From: CAYMBP01 sp964388745
Lineage (GTDB): Bacteria; Babelota; Babeliae; Babelales; RVW-14
Direction of reading: 5' to 3'
Assembly (NCBI GenBank): GCA_964388745.1
Contig: CAYMBP010000004.1
Location: forward strand, 1-64,000
DNA length: 64,000 nt
Within the stretch, counting starts at the first letter, position 1. Every line of letters begins with the position of its first letter. Both the position numbers and the translations under genes were made by a program. The notes below the pieces were generated by a model, which worked only from the letters and a program-made list of their open reading frames with translations, ran no database searches and was not told the origin of the DNA. Shown here piece by piece: positions 9,430 to 17,523 of the stretch.

Positions 9430-11178
9430 ATGGAAAAGCAACAGCTTGATCAAAGTAATCAATCACAAAATCAACAGAGTGAGTATCTTCATAATCTACG
9501 GCATTCAGCGGCACATCTTCTTGCGCATGCAGTGTGCGAACTTTTTCCTGGTACTAAGCTAACAATTGGACCGGTTACAGAGTATGGCTTTTTCTATGAT
9601 TTTCTTCCAACAGCCAATTTTAAAGAAGAAGATCTTGATCGCATTGAAGCAAAAATGAGAGATCTTGCTCTTAAAAATTATGCAATTACAGGAAATCCAA
9701 TTCCTAAAAATGAGGCTCGAGAGCTTTTTAAGGATAATCATTTTAAACAAGAGCTTATTGATGGGGTTGATGATGAAAAAGTTGGTGTCTATTATCAAGG
9801 AGATTTTTATGATCTTTGTCGTGGAGGCCATGTTGAGCGTCTTGGTGAAATTAAGCACTTTAAATTAACAGGCATCTCAGGCTCTTATTGGCGAGCTGAT
9901 CGAGAAGGGACAGCATTGCAACGGATTTCAGGAGTTGCATTTGCAACAGAGGAAGAGTTGCAGTCTTATCTTGACCGTGTTGAACAGGCAAAACTTAATG
10001 ATCATCGTCGACTTGGAAAACAGCTAGACCTCTTCTCTTTTCATGATGAAGCGCCTGGTGTTCCATTTTTTCATGATCGTGGACTTAAGTTGTACAATGG
10101 GCTTATTGAGTACATGAGAAAATTACGAGGGGCTGATTATTTTGAAGTAAAAACTCCTATGATGATGAATGAGACCTTATGGCATCAATCTGGTCATTAC
10201 GATAATTATAAAGAACATATGTATTTTTGTTCTGTTGAAGAACAGACGATGTGTGTTCGCCCAATGAATTGTCCTGGTTCAATTTTGCTTTATCGTCAGC
10301 GTCCTCGATCGTATCGTGAATTACCTCTTCGCATGGCTGAGTTTGGGAATGTGCATCGTTACGAATTATCTGGTGTAATGCATGGTCTCTTTCGTGTGCG
10401 AAGTTTTACTATTGATGATGCTCATATCTATTGTACTCCTGATCAAGTTGAAAATGAGATTGCTCAGTTGCTTTCTATGGCTCAAAAAGTCTATGAGGCT
10501 TTCTCATTTAAGTCGGTTAAAATGGGGCTTTCAACACGTCCTGAAAAATCTATTGGTAGTGATGAACTGTGGAATACAGCGATTAATGCCCTTAAAAATG
10601 CACTTGAGAAGAGTGGACAAGAGTATATCCTGCAGGAGGGAGAGGGAGCGTTTTATGGTCCAAAAATTGAAATTAAAATTGAGGACACCATGGGGCGTTG
10701 GTGGCAATGTGGAACTATTCAAGTTGATTTCTTTCAGGGTGAAAATTTCGACTTATCATTTGTAGATAGTAATCAAGAGCGTAAGCGGCCAGTTATTATT
10801 CATCAGGCGATGTATGGATCAATTGAGCGATTTTTAGGTATTGTTCTTGAGCATTTGAAAGGGCATTTACCATTTTGGTGTGCACCTGTACAGGCTCGGG
10901 TGTTAACTATAACTGATCATCAGGCCGAGTATGCCAAGTCAATTGTCAATAATCTATTAAAGCATGGGGTTCGTGCTGAGCAGGATATATCAAGCGATCA
11001 AATTAGTGCTCAAATTAGAAGGGCTCAAGAAGAAAAAATTCCATGGATGCTTGTTGTTGGTAAAAAAGAAGTAGAGCAAGGGACTATTACCTTGAGAAAA
11101 GTTGACGGCAAGCAGGAGTTTGGATTAACGCTTGAAGCTCTTATTGAACGAGCAAAGGAGTTGCAGCGTTTAGATTGA
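9430..11178 (+). CDS. thrS: Threonyl-tRNA synthetase lacking the TGS domain
   Basis: This enzyme charges tRNA-Thr with threonine in the cytoplasm. The 582-residue protein has the editing domain first, with HSAAH at residues 25-29 and DLCRGGH at 128-134 carrying the expected His and Cys residues. It then has the class II catalytic core (CVRPMNCPG, FRVRSFTIDDAH, the motif 3 region LEHLKGHLPFW) and a C-terminal anticodon-binding domain. Most bacterial ThrRS are about 640 residues and begin with a TGS domain of about 60; here only a Gln/Ser/Asn-rich leader of about 18 residues precedes the editing domain. SD AAGGGA lies six bases upstream, inside an inverted repeat. A phosphatase gene follows closely. 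Confidence 0.95.
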   Translation: MEKQQLDQSNQSQNQQSEYLHNLRHSAAHLLAHAVCELFPGTKLTIGPVTEYGFFYDFLPTANFKEEDLDRIEAKMRDLALKNYAITGNPIPKNEARELFKDNHFKQELIDGVDDEKVGVYYQGDFYDLCRGGHVERLGEIKHFKLTGISGSYWRADREGTALQRISGVAFATEEELQSYLDRVEQAKLNDHRRLGKQLDLFSFHDEAPGVPFFHDRGLKLYNGLIEYMRKLRGADYFEVKTPMMMNETLWHQSGHYDNYKEHMYFCSVEEQTMCVRPMNCPGSILLYRQRPRSYRELPLRMAEFGNVHRYELSGVMHGLFRVRSFTIDDAHIYCTPDQVENEIAQLLSMAQKVYEAFSFKSVKMGLSTRPEKSIGSDELWNTAINALKNALEKSGQEYILQEGEGAFYGPKIEIKIEDTMGRWWQCGTIQVDFFQGENFDLSFVDSNQERKRPVIIHQAMYGSIERFLGIVLEHLKGHLPFWCAPVQARVLTITDHQAEYAKSIVNNLLKHGVRAEQDISSDQISAQIRRAQEEKIPWMLVVGKKEVEQGTITLRKVDGKQEFGLTLEALIERAKELQRLD

Positions 11179-11238
11179 AGCTGAACTCTACTGCTAATGC
11201 CATTACAGGATGATGATTGTTTTGGGAGGCAAAATTTG

Positions 11239-12585
11239 ATGAATCAGTATGATAAACTAAAAAAATCAATTGATGATTATATTGCTTTGATAACGCATCA
11301 AATGAGAAATGCATTGTGGATCAATAACGTTAAGCCTCAAGACGATTATTTAATGGGCGATACGAGCAAATATCATCTTATTGGAGAGCAAGAGATAAGT
11401 TCGCATGATGTACAATTTATGCAAAAAGTTGTTTTACCAGAAGGAGCTCGTCTTGTCGTCTTAGGAGATCTTCATGGTGATGATCATGCGCTTGATTTAA
11501 TTTATGGGCAACTTAAAAAGCTCAATGTTATTGATGATACCGGAAAGTTATTACAAAAAAATTGTTATATTGCTTGTGTTGGGGACTATGTGAATCGCCA
11601 CCCTGGCAGCATAAGGGTGGTTCAAGCATTGTGCCAGCTTTTTATTGATAATCCAGGGCGAGTTTTTCTTGCACGAGGGAACCATGAATATGCCTTAACT
11701 AATAAATTTTTTCGTATTCGCTTTGAGCTTGCTAAGTCTCGAGGTGAAGATTATCCTGCTGATTCAAGCTTTCTTGAAGAGCTAGAAAATATTAATCAAG
11801 ATTATAAATATTCAGATTTACTCTATTGGTATGACTATCTTCCCGCGGGTCTCTTTTTAGGGTTTCAAACTGAAACGTCTGGTAAGGCTGATTATGTTCA
11901 CATTTGTCACGCAGGATTGGAACTTGGATGGTCTGCAAAGCGACTTCTCCAAGAAGATAAGGCAACATTTGAATGGGTCACCTCAATTGATCGCCAAGCA
12001 TTTCTTAAGTCAATTTCCAAAAAGAAATTATATAAAAAATATGTTGATGAGTTGCATAAGGTAATTGGGCTTTTGAGGGAGCAGGAGTATGGGCTCTTTG
12101 CAGATCTTTATGATAGACCAAATTTACTTGATCTTCGTCAATTAGTGAGTCCATTTCATCATCGCTTTGGTTGGCAGTGGAATAACTTTTTAGCAGAATA
12201 TAATAGCCAACCCCTTATTGCGGCTTCAGGTATACGTCGAAATTTATTTTTTAATCGCGAATTAACGCAATACTTTTTTGATGAAGCAAGCTCAAGCAAT
12301 GCTCGATTTATTTCTGTTATACGTGGACATCAGCATTGTGATGATGTTATAGAAGAGCAGCAGGTTTCTAGCCATTTTTTGTCCGATATTAGAAAAAATA
12401 AGGGAATGATTCGTCAATGGGATGGGATGGTTTATACGCTTGGAGCAACTAAAAGTGTAAGCCATTGTTATTCGTTTGTTCTTCTTGATCAATTGCAAAA
12501 TGATATTGTTGTTACGCATTGGAAGCGGGAAATTAATAATGCTCAAGAGTGGGAGTCGAATTCAAAAGATTCTTTGCGATCTTAG
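11239..12585 (+). CDS. PPP-family (Ser/Thr phosphatase-like) metallophosphoesterase
   Basis: The 448-residue protein carries the calcineurin-type signature in order: GDLHG (76-80), GDYVNR (115-120) and RGNHE (146-150). Downstream histidines that fit metal binding are in VHICHAG and VIRGHQH. These are the core motifs of PP1/PP2A-like phosphatases, here with N replacing D in the usual GDYVDRG. I start at ATG 11239 because GGGAGG lies nine bases upstream; the in-frame ATG at 11197 has no SD. It follows thrS by 60 bases and is probably co-transcribed. There is no signal peptide. Substrates could be phosphoproteins or small phosphodiesters such as dinucleotides; the sequence does not decide. Confidence 0.8.
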   Translation: MNQYDKLKKSIDDYIALITHQMRNALWINNVKPQDDYLMGDTSKYHLIGEQEISSHDVQFMQKVVLPEGARLVVLGDLHGDDHALDLIYGQLKKLNVIDDTGKLLQKNCYIACVGDYVNRHPGSIRVVQALCQLFIDNPGRVFLARGNHEYALTNKFFRIRFELAKSRGEDYPADSSFLEELENINQDYKYSDLLYWYDYLPAGLFLGFQTETSGKADYVHICHAGLELGWSAKRLLQEDKATFEWVTSIDRQAFLKSISKKKLYKKYVDELHKVIGLLREQEYGLFADLYDRPNLLDLRQLVSPFHHRFGWQWNNFLAEYNSQPLIAASGIRRNLFFNRELTQYFFDEASSSNARFISVIRGHQHCDDVIEEQQVSSHFLSDIRKNKGMIRQWDGMVYTLGATKSVSHCYSFVLLDQLQNDIVVTHWKREINNAQEWESNSKDSLRS

Positions 12586-12630
12586 GCCAGAACATTATAT
12601 TTTCTTTCCCTCGAGTAAATTTGACAGATT

Positions 12631-13845
12631 TTACCTGGTTAAGTGAGCCAACCCTGGTAGTTCTTTATAGGGGTCGCTGCTTGCAAAATACGCGAGCAGC
12701 GATCCTCCGCCTGTAGATAGAAAGGAGATTGCATTGTGACATTCAAAGCTGATCAATGCAGCAACAGTGTCGCCTCCACCCACAATAGTAGTTTCTCTGT
12801 TGAGGCTACATAGAATTTTTTTACTTCCTTCAGCTGAATTATGATGTTCATATCTGCCCATGGTTCCTGCAGTAATTACTAACTTGCTTTGATTTATAAT
12901 ATTTATATAAGTCTGGATGGTTGAAGGGCCAATATCAACAATTGGTCTACTATTAATATCACAAAAATTGCTAACAATAGATGTGTTGCCATTTTCTTGA
13001 TTATCAAGAACCACGAAGTCTTTTGGTATTATAAGGGTAATATTGTATTGCTGACAGAGGTTAATAATAGATTGTGCGAGCTTGATTTGGTGGGTGCTTA
13101 TCTCAGAAGAAGCCTCAAGATGATTTTCTGCCTGTAGAAATGCAAGAGCTGTTAAGCCTCCAGTAAGGATAGTTTTTGGGCGACAATTCTCTTGAGTATC
13201 AATAAGCTGTAAAAGCCATGTAAGTTTATTGCTTACTTTTTTACCCCCAATAATGCAGGTAAAAGGATGAGGTAAATTGCGTTTAAGATTATCTAAGAAT
13301 ATGCACTCTTTTTTCATAAGCTTCCCCCAAAAGCGTTGCTCTACTGAAAATTGCTCAGGAAGAAGCGTAACAGATGTATCATTGCGATGAATCATGCCAA
13401 ATGCATCATTTACATAAAAGTCTGCACACTTTCTAAGTAGCTGAGCAAACTCAAAATTGTGCTCATGCTCACCATTAAAAAATCGTAAATTTTCTAAAAG
13501 TAATATTTGATCAAATGAGCCCTGACTTCTATCAATTGCTTTCATTAGGTCAATTTCATAAGTAATGTTATAGCGTTTTTCTTTAAACCAGGGTATAAGC
13601 TGCTTAGTTGAAAGCTTCTCATCAAAGTAATTGGTGCGTTCAAGAGCTTTAGGCTTGCCAAGATGGGTGCCAAGAATAATTTTTCCTCCGTTATTTAGAA
13701 TAAAATCAATTGTAGGAAGTATTGATTTAAGCCTAAAGTCATGATGCTGAATATTTTCTTCATACAAAGGAATATTACAATCTGCACGAACAAAAAATCG
13801 TTTTCCATTACAGATTTCAGGCGTTAATTCGTGCGGACGCTTCAT
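12631..13845 (-). CDS. pgk: Phosphoglycerate kinase
   Basis: This glycolytic enzyme transfers phosphate between 1,3-bisphosphoglycerate and ADP. The 404-residue length is normal. The N-domain shows RADCNIP (R20, D22, N24) and GTHLGKP; the C-domain shows GGKKVSNK, GGGDT and STGGGSLL. Several usually invariant stretches are changed. The DAFGTAHRAH loop reads DAFGMIHRND, and the WNGPMGVFE loop reads TAGTMGRYE. These could be lineage drift or altered kinetics. AGGAG lies seven bases upstream of the ATG. No other glycolysis gene is nearby; the gene is convergent with the phosphatase gene and divergent from an exported-protein gene. Confidence 0.93.
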   Translation of the reverse strand: MKRPHELTPEICNGKRFFVRADCNIPLYEENIQHHDFRLKSILPTIDFILNNGGKIILGTHLGKPKALERTNYFDEKLSTKQLIPWFKEKRYNITYEIDLMKAIDRSQGSFDQILLLENLRFFNGEHEHNFEFAQLLRKCADFYVNDAFGMIHRNDTSVTLLPEQFSVEQRFWGKLMKKECIFLDNLKRNLPHPFTCIIGGKKVSNKLTWLLQLIDTQENCRPKTILTGGLTALAFLQAENHLEASSEISTHQIKLAQSIINLCQQYNITLIIPKDFVVLDNQENGNTSIVSNFCDINSRPIVDIGPSTIQTYINIINQSKLVITAGTMGRYEHHNSAEGSKKILCSLNRETTIVGGGDTVAALISFECHNAISFLSTGGGSLLAYFASSDPYKELPGLAHLTR

Positions 13846-14253
13846 CGTTATCTCCTTTTTTTAGCAAATATCAACAGCATAATCTTGATGCTTTTGTTTA
13901 TTATGGCATCACTCTTAGAACTTTACCACACTTTACGAGTTATCTTCTAGCCTCTAAGTGAATATATTCTTCTAACCCTTGCTTTAATAATTTCAAATAA
14001 AAATCTATTTCCATTTTTTTATTAAGTAAAATTTTCTATATTGACACTATTTTACACTAATAAAAACTTGTGATATTTTGATTTTTAAAGATACATAGCA
14101 AAAAACAGTTTAGTTTGTACAAATATTGGGATCACGTTGAAATTCATGCAAGCGAAAAGTTTTCAATAAAACAGACGGTGCTAAGTTAAATCTGTTTAGC
14201 TATATTATTGTTCTTCTTGTAACACTATTATTCGTAACTGATGGAGGTCTCTT
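13846..14253. promoter_or_regulatory. Divergent AT-rich spacer upstream of pgk and an exported-protein gene
   Basis: About 408 bases with no gene. It must contain the promoters for pgk (minus) and the next plus-strand gene. A perfect -35 hexamer TTGACA occurs at 14041-14046 on the plus strand, but no good -10 lies at 16-18 bases. SD GGAGG is near the end at 14242-14246. Nothing else is recognisable. Confidence 0.4.
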
Positions 14254-14859
14254 ATGACGCATAATGTTTTTTCTAGAATATTACTTGTCTCTTTTTTTTC
14301 TTTGTCTCCACTAATGGCACAGGGTGATGATAGTTCTCTTGTCTCTAACAGTGATTTTGTAATGGCTCATGAAGATGTTTCTACAGAGCTTCGTACATGC
14401 GCTCATCGTATGGAAGGATGTTTGAAAGGAGCTCAAGATATGCTACAGGCAAAGCAATTTGAGGTCATTCTTGAATTACTCAAGTCAATTGCTCCAAAAA
14501 AAGAAGAAAAAAGACCAAAAGTTCTTTCTGAAGTTTTTTATTATTCATTACAAAAGACAAGTGAAGTGATTTCATCAGGAGCATTTGCTTGTTTTTATGC
14601 TGCTGCAGACATGGCAACGCGTGCAGCAATTTTTACTTTTGTATTTGCAACAATTTCTGAAATGTGTATTGCTGGTGCTGGAACCTTTTTTCTTTCAACA
14701 ACATTTTATTTGACTAAGGCTGTTGCTATTGGTGGACATGCAGCATTGAGCGGTGCAATACACGGCTTGCTTGCACCAAATGTTGCAGCTGCGGCAACTG
14801 TGGCCCCTATGGGATTAGCCGCTTATTGTTCATATATACCTTGCTTCTCTTTACTGTAA
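14254..14859 (+). CDS. Small exported or membrane protein, unknown family
   Basis: I do not recognise this 201-residue protein. A signal peptide (ILLVSFFSLSPLMAQG) is followed by an acidic stretch and a helical region with two cysteines (RTCAHRMEGC). The C-terminal half is strongly hydrophobic and small-residue rich, with about two to three potential membrane segments (AFACFYAAADMATRAAIFTF, FFLSTTFYLTKAVAIGGHAA, VAAAATVAPMGLAAYCSYI). The alternation of Ala and Gly could suit a pore-forming or membrane-inserting protein, but that is speculation. SD GGAGG lies seven to eight bases upstream. A strong terminator follows. Confidence 0.65.
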   Translation: MTHNVFSRILLVSFFSLSPLMAQGDDSSLVSNSDFVMAHEDVSTELRTCAHRMEGCLKGAQDMLQAKQFEVILELLKSIAPKKEEKRPKVLSEVFYYSLQKTSEVISSGAFACFYAAADMATRAAIFTFVFATISEMCIAGAGTFFLSTTFYLTKAVAIGGHAALSGAIHGLLAPNVAAAATVAPMGLAAYCSYIPCFSLL

Positions 14860-14895
14860 ATACATATTATAAATCACTAATAAAACAAACCCTTT

Positions 14896-14934
14896 AAGAG
14901 CTATGCCTTGTAATAGAGACATAGCTCTTTTTTA
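14896..14934 (+). terminator. Intrinsic terminator between convergent genes
   Basis: AGAGCTATG (14897-14905) pairs with CATAGCTCT (14920-14928) and is followed by TTTTTT. It is placed 37 bases after the stop of the plus-strand gene; its end overlaps the stop of the minus-strand permease gene. Confidence 0.85.
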
Positions 14935-16212
14935 TTCATGTCGAAGAGTTTGGGTAACATTAAGTTTTTGGGCTCGTATTGCTGGAATCCATGTAGCAAT
15001 AAAACCGAGCAAAAAACTGCAACCTAATACAAAAATGAAAAGTTCACTATCCATACGGGCTGGTAAGTGAGAGACATAATAAACATCAGGAAGTTCAATG
15101 GCACTGTGGTACTCAAGAAAATAGCCAATAAGAGCTGCAATCCCTAGCCCAAATAGCGTTGCAGAAGAGGTAATAATCATGCCAAGCATCAAAAAGATTC
15201 GACGAATTGAGCCTTGACTCATTCCCATAGCTTTGTAAATGGCAATGTCTGAACGCTTTTGCTGAATAAGTGTAAAAAGCAAAGAGATCATATTCATACA
15301 AGCGACAAGGGTAATAAGCGCAATAATAAAAAACATAACATATTTTTCAAGTTTGAGTGAGGCGACAAGGTCTGGATAAAGTTGCTGCCAACTCTGTATT
15401 GTTAAATGAGGGAAGCGATTTTTGAGGTTGTTGATAATGTGTAAACTGGGAGGAGAGGTATTAAAAAATGAGTCTATAAATGATTTGTTGCGTAAATGTT
15501 CTTTAAGCTTAACTGCAACAGAGTCAACTCCCTCTTCTTTAAAAAATCGATTGAATTGCTTAAGGGCAAGATAACCAACAGTGTTATCGTATTCATCAAG
15601 TCCAATGTTAAAAAGTCCAGCAACGATGCATTTTTTTTTGTTTAAAGAAATTCGCTTAGCGCTTGTTGGCTCGGGAAGCAATAAAGAAATTTTATCACCA
15701 AGCTGAATGCCAAGCTCTTGAGCACATTTGTGTCCAATGAAAATATACTTGTTTTCGTTAAGTAGATTAAATCGTTTTTCAAAAGGAGTATCGACAACAG
15801 AAGTCTCTTTCAATTGTGTGATTTTTTTAGCAAGTGAAGTAACCGATGGTTCATGAGCTGGATCAATTCCCTTAATAAAAAGCACCCTGTTAATGTTGTT
15901 ATGTTCAATAATTGCCTGTCGGACTGCGCTACCTGTTACACTGGCAATAGTATCTGGATACTGAGTAAGGAGTGTCTCTTTTAAGCTATCATAATCAAGC
16001 CGTTCATTGGGAATAGAGATAAGAATGTCAGCATTAATGCCCTGCATTTTTTCATGTATGGTATGCTCAAACCCATGAGTAATAATTAAAGTAAGCATGA
16101 GGGCGCAAGATCCGATAGCAATAGATGCAAAGCAGATGCGAGTCATAAAGCGAATTGCTGAATCTTTTTCTCGGAAGGTAAGGTAGCGCCATGCTAAAGA
16201 GAGGCTATGCAT
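14932..16212 (-). CDS. LolC/LolE-type ABC transporter permease
   Basis: This is a 426-residue inner-membrane permease of the FtsX/MacB superfamily. It resembles the LolC/LolE subunits that release lipoproteins from the inner membrane for transport to the outer membrane. The N-terminus (SLAWRYLTFREKD) is typical, with one membrane segment at about residues 22-46. A large periplasmic domain of about 230 residues follows, then three C-terminal segments (about 283-308, 330-357, 384-408) with the family cytoplasmic motif YKAMGMSQGSIRRIF. The LolD ATPase is not in this window. AGGAAAG lies upstream of the start. Its presence, with Lnt and a lipoprotein here, argues for a Gram-negative type envelope. 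Confidence 0.88.
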   Translation of the reverse strand: MHSLSLAWRYLTFREKDSAIRFMTRICFASIAIGSCALMLTLIITHGFEHTIHEKMQGINADILISIPNERLDYDSLKETLLTQYPDTIASVTGSAVRQAIIEHNNINRVLFIKGIDPAHEPSVTSLAKKITQLKETSVVDTPFEKRFNLLNENKYIFIGHKCAQELGIQLGDKISLLLPEPTSAKRISLNKKKCIVAGLFNIGLDEYDNTVGYLALKQFNRFFKEEGVDSVAVKLKEHLRNKSFIDSFFNTSPPSLHIINNLKNRFPHLTIQSWQQLYPDLVASLKLEKYVMFFIIALITLVACMNMISLLFTLIQQKRSDIAIYKAMGMSQGSIRRIFLMLGMIITSSATLFGLGIAALIGYFLEYHSAIELPDVYYVSHLPARMDSELFIFVLGCSFLLGFIATWIPAIRAQKLNVTQTLRHE

Positions 16213-16354
16213 AATATTCTTTCCTGTAAGAGGATTGGTAACATTGCTAAGCGACTATGGCTAAGAGTATAGCGCATGACTGAATTCTTCGCGAGAGTCT
16301 GTAGGGTTATTGTAATAAATGCTATAAAAAGCACTGATTTGCCTCTTTGTTTAA

Positions 16355-16425
16355 AACTCCTTTGATCATTGATCTCAATACGCTATACTTACCATCGAGT
16401 ATCGTTGCATATGATCAAAGGAGTT
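16355..16425 (+). promoter_or_regulatory. 15-bp inverted repeat around promoter and SD of the lipoprotein gene
   Basis: AACTCCTTTGATCAT at 16355-16369 is perfectly complementary to ATGATCAAAGGAGTT at 16411-16425, with 41 bases between. The right arm contains the SD AAAGGAG. The left arm contains a possible -35 (TTGATC 16362-16367), and TATACT at 16384-16389 would be the -10 with a 16-base spacer. The repeat could be an RNA hairpin that hides the SD, or a DNA operator pair flanking the promoter. Confidence 0.55.
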
Positions 16426-16430
16426 CTTTT

Positions 16431-17120
16431 GTGTTCAAATTCGATTTAAGAAAACTAATAAGTATACTTGCTCTCTTCTTAGCTATTCTTATGCCAGGAT
16501 GTATAAAATATCACAAGATCATAGAGAGTGAATTTCCACAAGGAAAAGATCATCATGACCATCGAGGTATTGTATATAATCATTTGAAATCTGTCTCTAT
16601 TTATCGGCAGTTTGAAACAGTTGCACAATTTAATGCCTTGTGGCTTTCTGATCAGATGAGAACTTGTTATGTTAGTTTATATGCTGCTCGTCGAGGAATG
16701 CGAGCTGAAGCTTATGATGCTTACTTACGTCGTCAACTTGAAGAGAACAATCATTGGATATCTTTCTATCTTCTTGCAGATATTCGTGATGTTGCTCGTG
16801 TTTCTATGAGTGAAAAAAATACGGCTTGGGCTGTTTACCTTGATGCTGATGGTGAAAGAGTAAAGCCTGAGAGCATCAAAGAAATAGAGGTTGAGCCAGA
16901 GATACAGCGTTTTTTTGGGCATCGATTTAATAAGCTTAAGGTGTCGTATCTTATTAAATTTCCTGCTCGAGATGCTGCGGGTAAACGTTATGATTATAGC
17001 GCAGAGCGCCTACGTTTACATTTAAGCTCTCCGTACAAGCATGATTATATGGAATGGTTTATTGAAGACATGGCACAATCAAAGAAAGTTCCTCGTGATG
17101 AAGATATGTATTGGCTCTGA
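16431..17120 (+). CDS. Lipoprotein of unknown function
   Basis: Starting at GTG 16431 gives a 229-residue protein with a classic lipoprotein signal: KFDLRKLISILALFLAILMP followed by a lipobox ending MPGC, so Cys23 or nearby would be acylated. SD AAAGGAG lies seven bases upstream of this GTG; the longer frame from 16347 has no SD and would bury the signal. The mature domain is mixed alpha/beta with many charged residues and no family I recognise. Its 3' end overlaps the start of rpiB by 23 bases, implying translational coupling. Lipidation is supported by the Lnt and LolC/E-type genes in the window. Confidence 0.8.
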   Translation: MFKFDLRKLISILALFLAILMPGCIKYHKIIESEFPQGKDHHDHRGIVYNHLKSVSIYRQFETVAQFNALWLSDQMRTCYVSLYAARRGMRAEAYDAYLRRQLEENNHWISFYLLADIRDVARVSMSEKNTAWAVYLDADGERVKPESIKEIEVEPEIQRFFGHRFNKLKVSYLIKFPARDAAGKRYDYSAERLRLHLSSPYKHDYMEWFIEDMAQSKKVPRDEDMYWL

Positions 17121-17523
17121 TCACAGAGGATTTGAGCTTAAAGAAAACATTATCGAGTTCTATAAGAATTATGAATGGATAGATGTTGGTACAGACTCAA
17201 GTGAAGTAACCGATTATCCCTTGTATGCCCAAGCTGTTTGCGCGGCAATTCTTGAAAAAAAAGTTGATAGCGGCATTTTGCTTTGTGGGTCTGGAATTGG
17301 GATTTCAATTGCTGCAAATCGCTTTAAAGGGATATATGCAGCATTGTGCTGGTCTCCAGAAGTTGCTCGCCTTGCTAAAGAAGATGATAATGTTAACGTC
17401 TTAGTGTTGCCTGCAGATTTTATCTCATTATCGCAAGCAGTTTCCTGTATTGATATTTGGCAAAAGACTGCTTTTAAGGGTGGGCGTTATGCAAAGCGAC
17501 TTAATTTGATTGATGCTGCTTAG
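17098..17523 (+). CDS. rpiB: Ribose-5-phosphate isomerase B (RpiB/LacAB family)
   Basis: RpiB interconverts ribose 5-phosphate and ribulose 5-phosphate. The 141-residue protein begins MKICIGSDHRGFELK, the family start. It holds the catalytic cysteine in LLCGSGIGISIAANR and the C-terminal IDIWQKTAFKGGRY segment. In E. coli RpiB a His in the QHND segment helps open the sugar ring; the matching segment here reads KEDDN, so that His seems to be Asp. Another isomerase of the family could have other sugar preference. The start overlaps the upstream lipoprotein gene by 23 bases, with no strong SD, suggesting coupling. The stop overlaps that of the convergent gene. Confidence 0.9.
   Translation: MKICIGSDHRGFELKENIIEFYKNYEWIDVGTDSSEVTDYPLYAQAVCAAILEKKVDSGILLCGSGIGISIAANRFKGIYAALCWSPEVARLAKEDDNVNVLVLPADFISLSQAVSCIDIWQKTAFKGGRYAKRLNLIDAA

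Noticed and set aside
10382..10765. 127-codon frame inside thrS
   Set aside because: Overlaps the catalytic core of thrS in another frame; no independent support.
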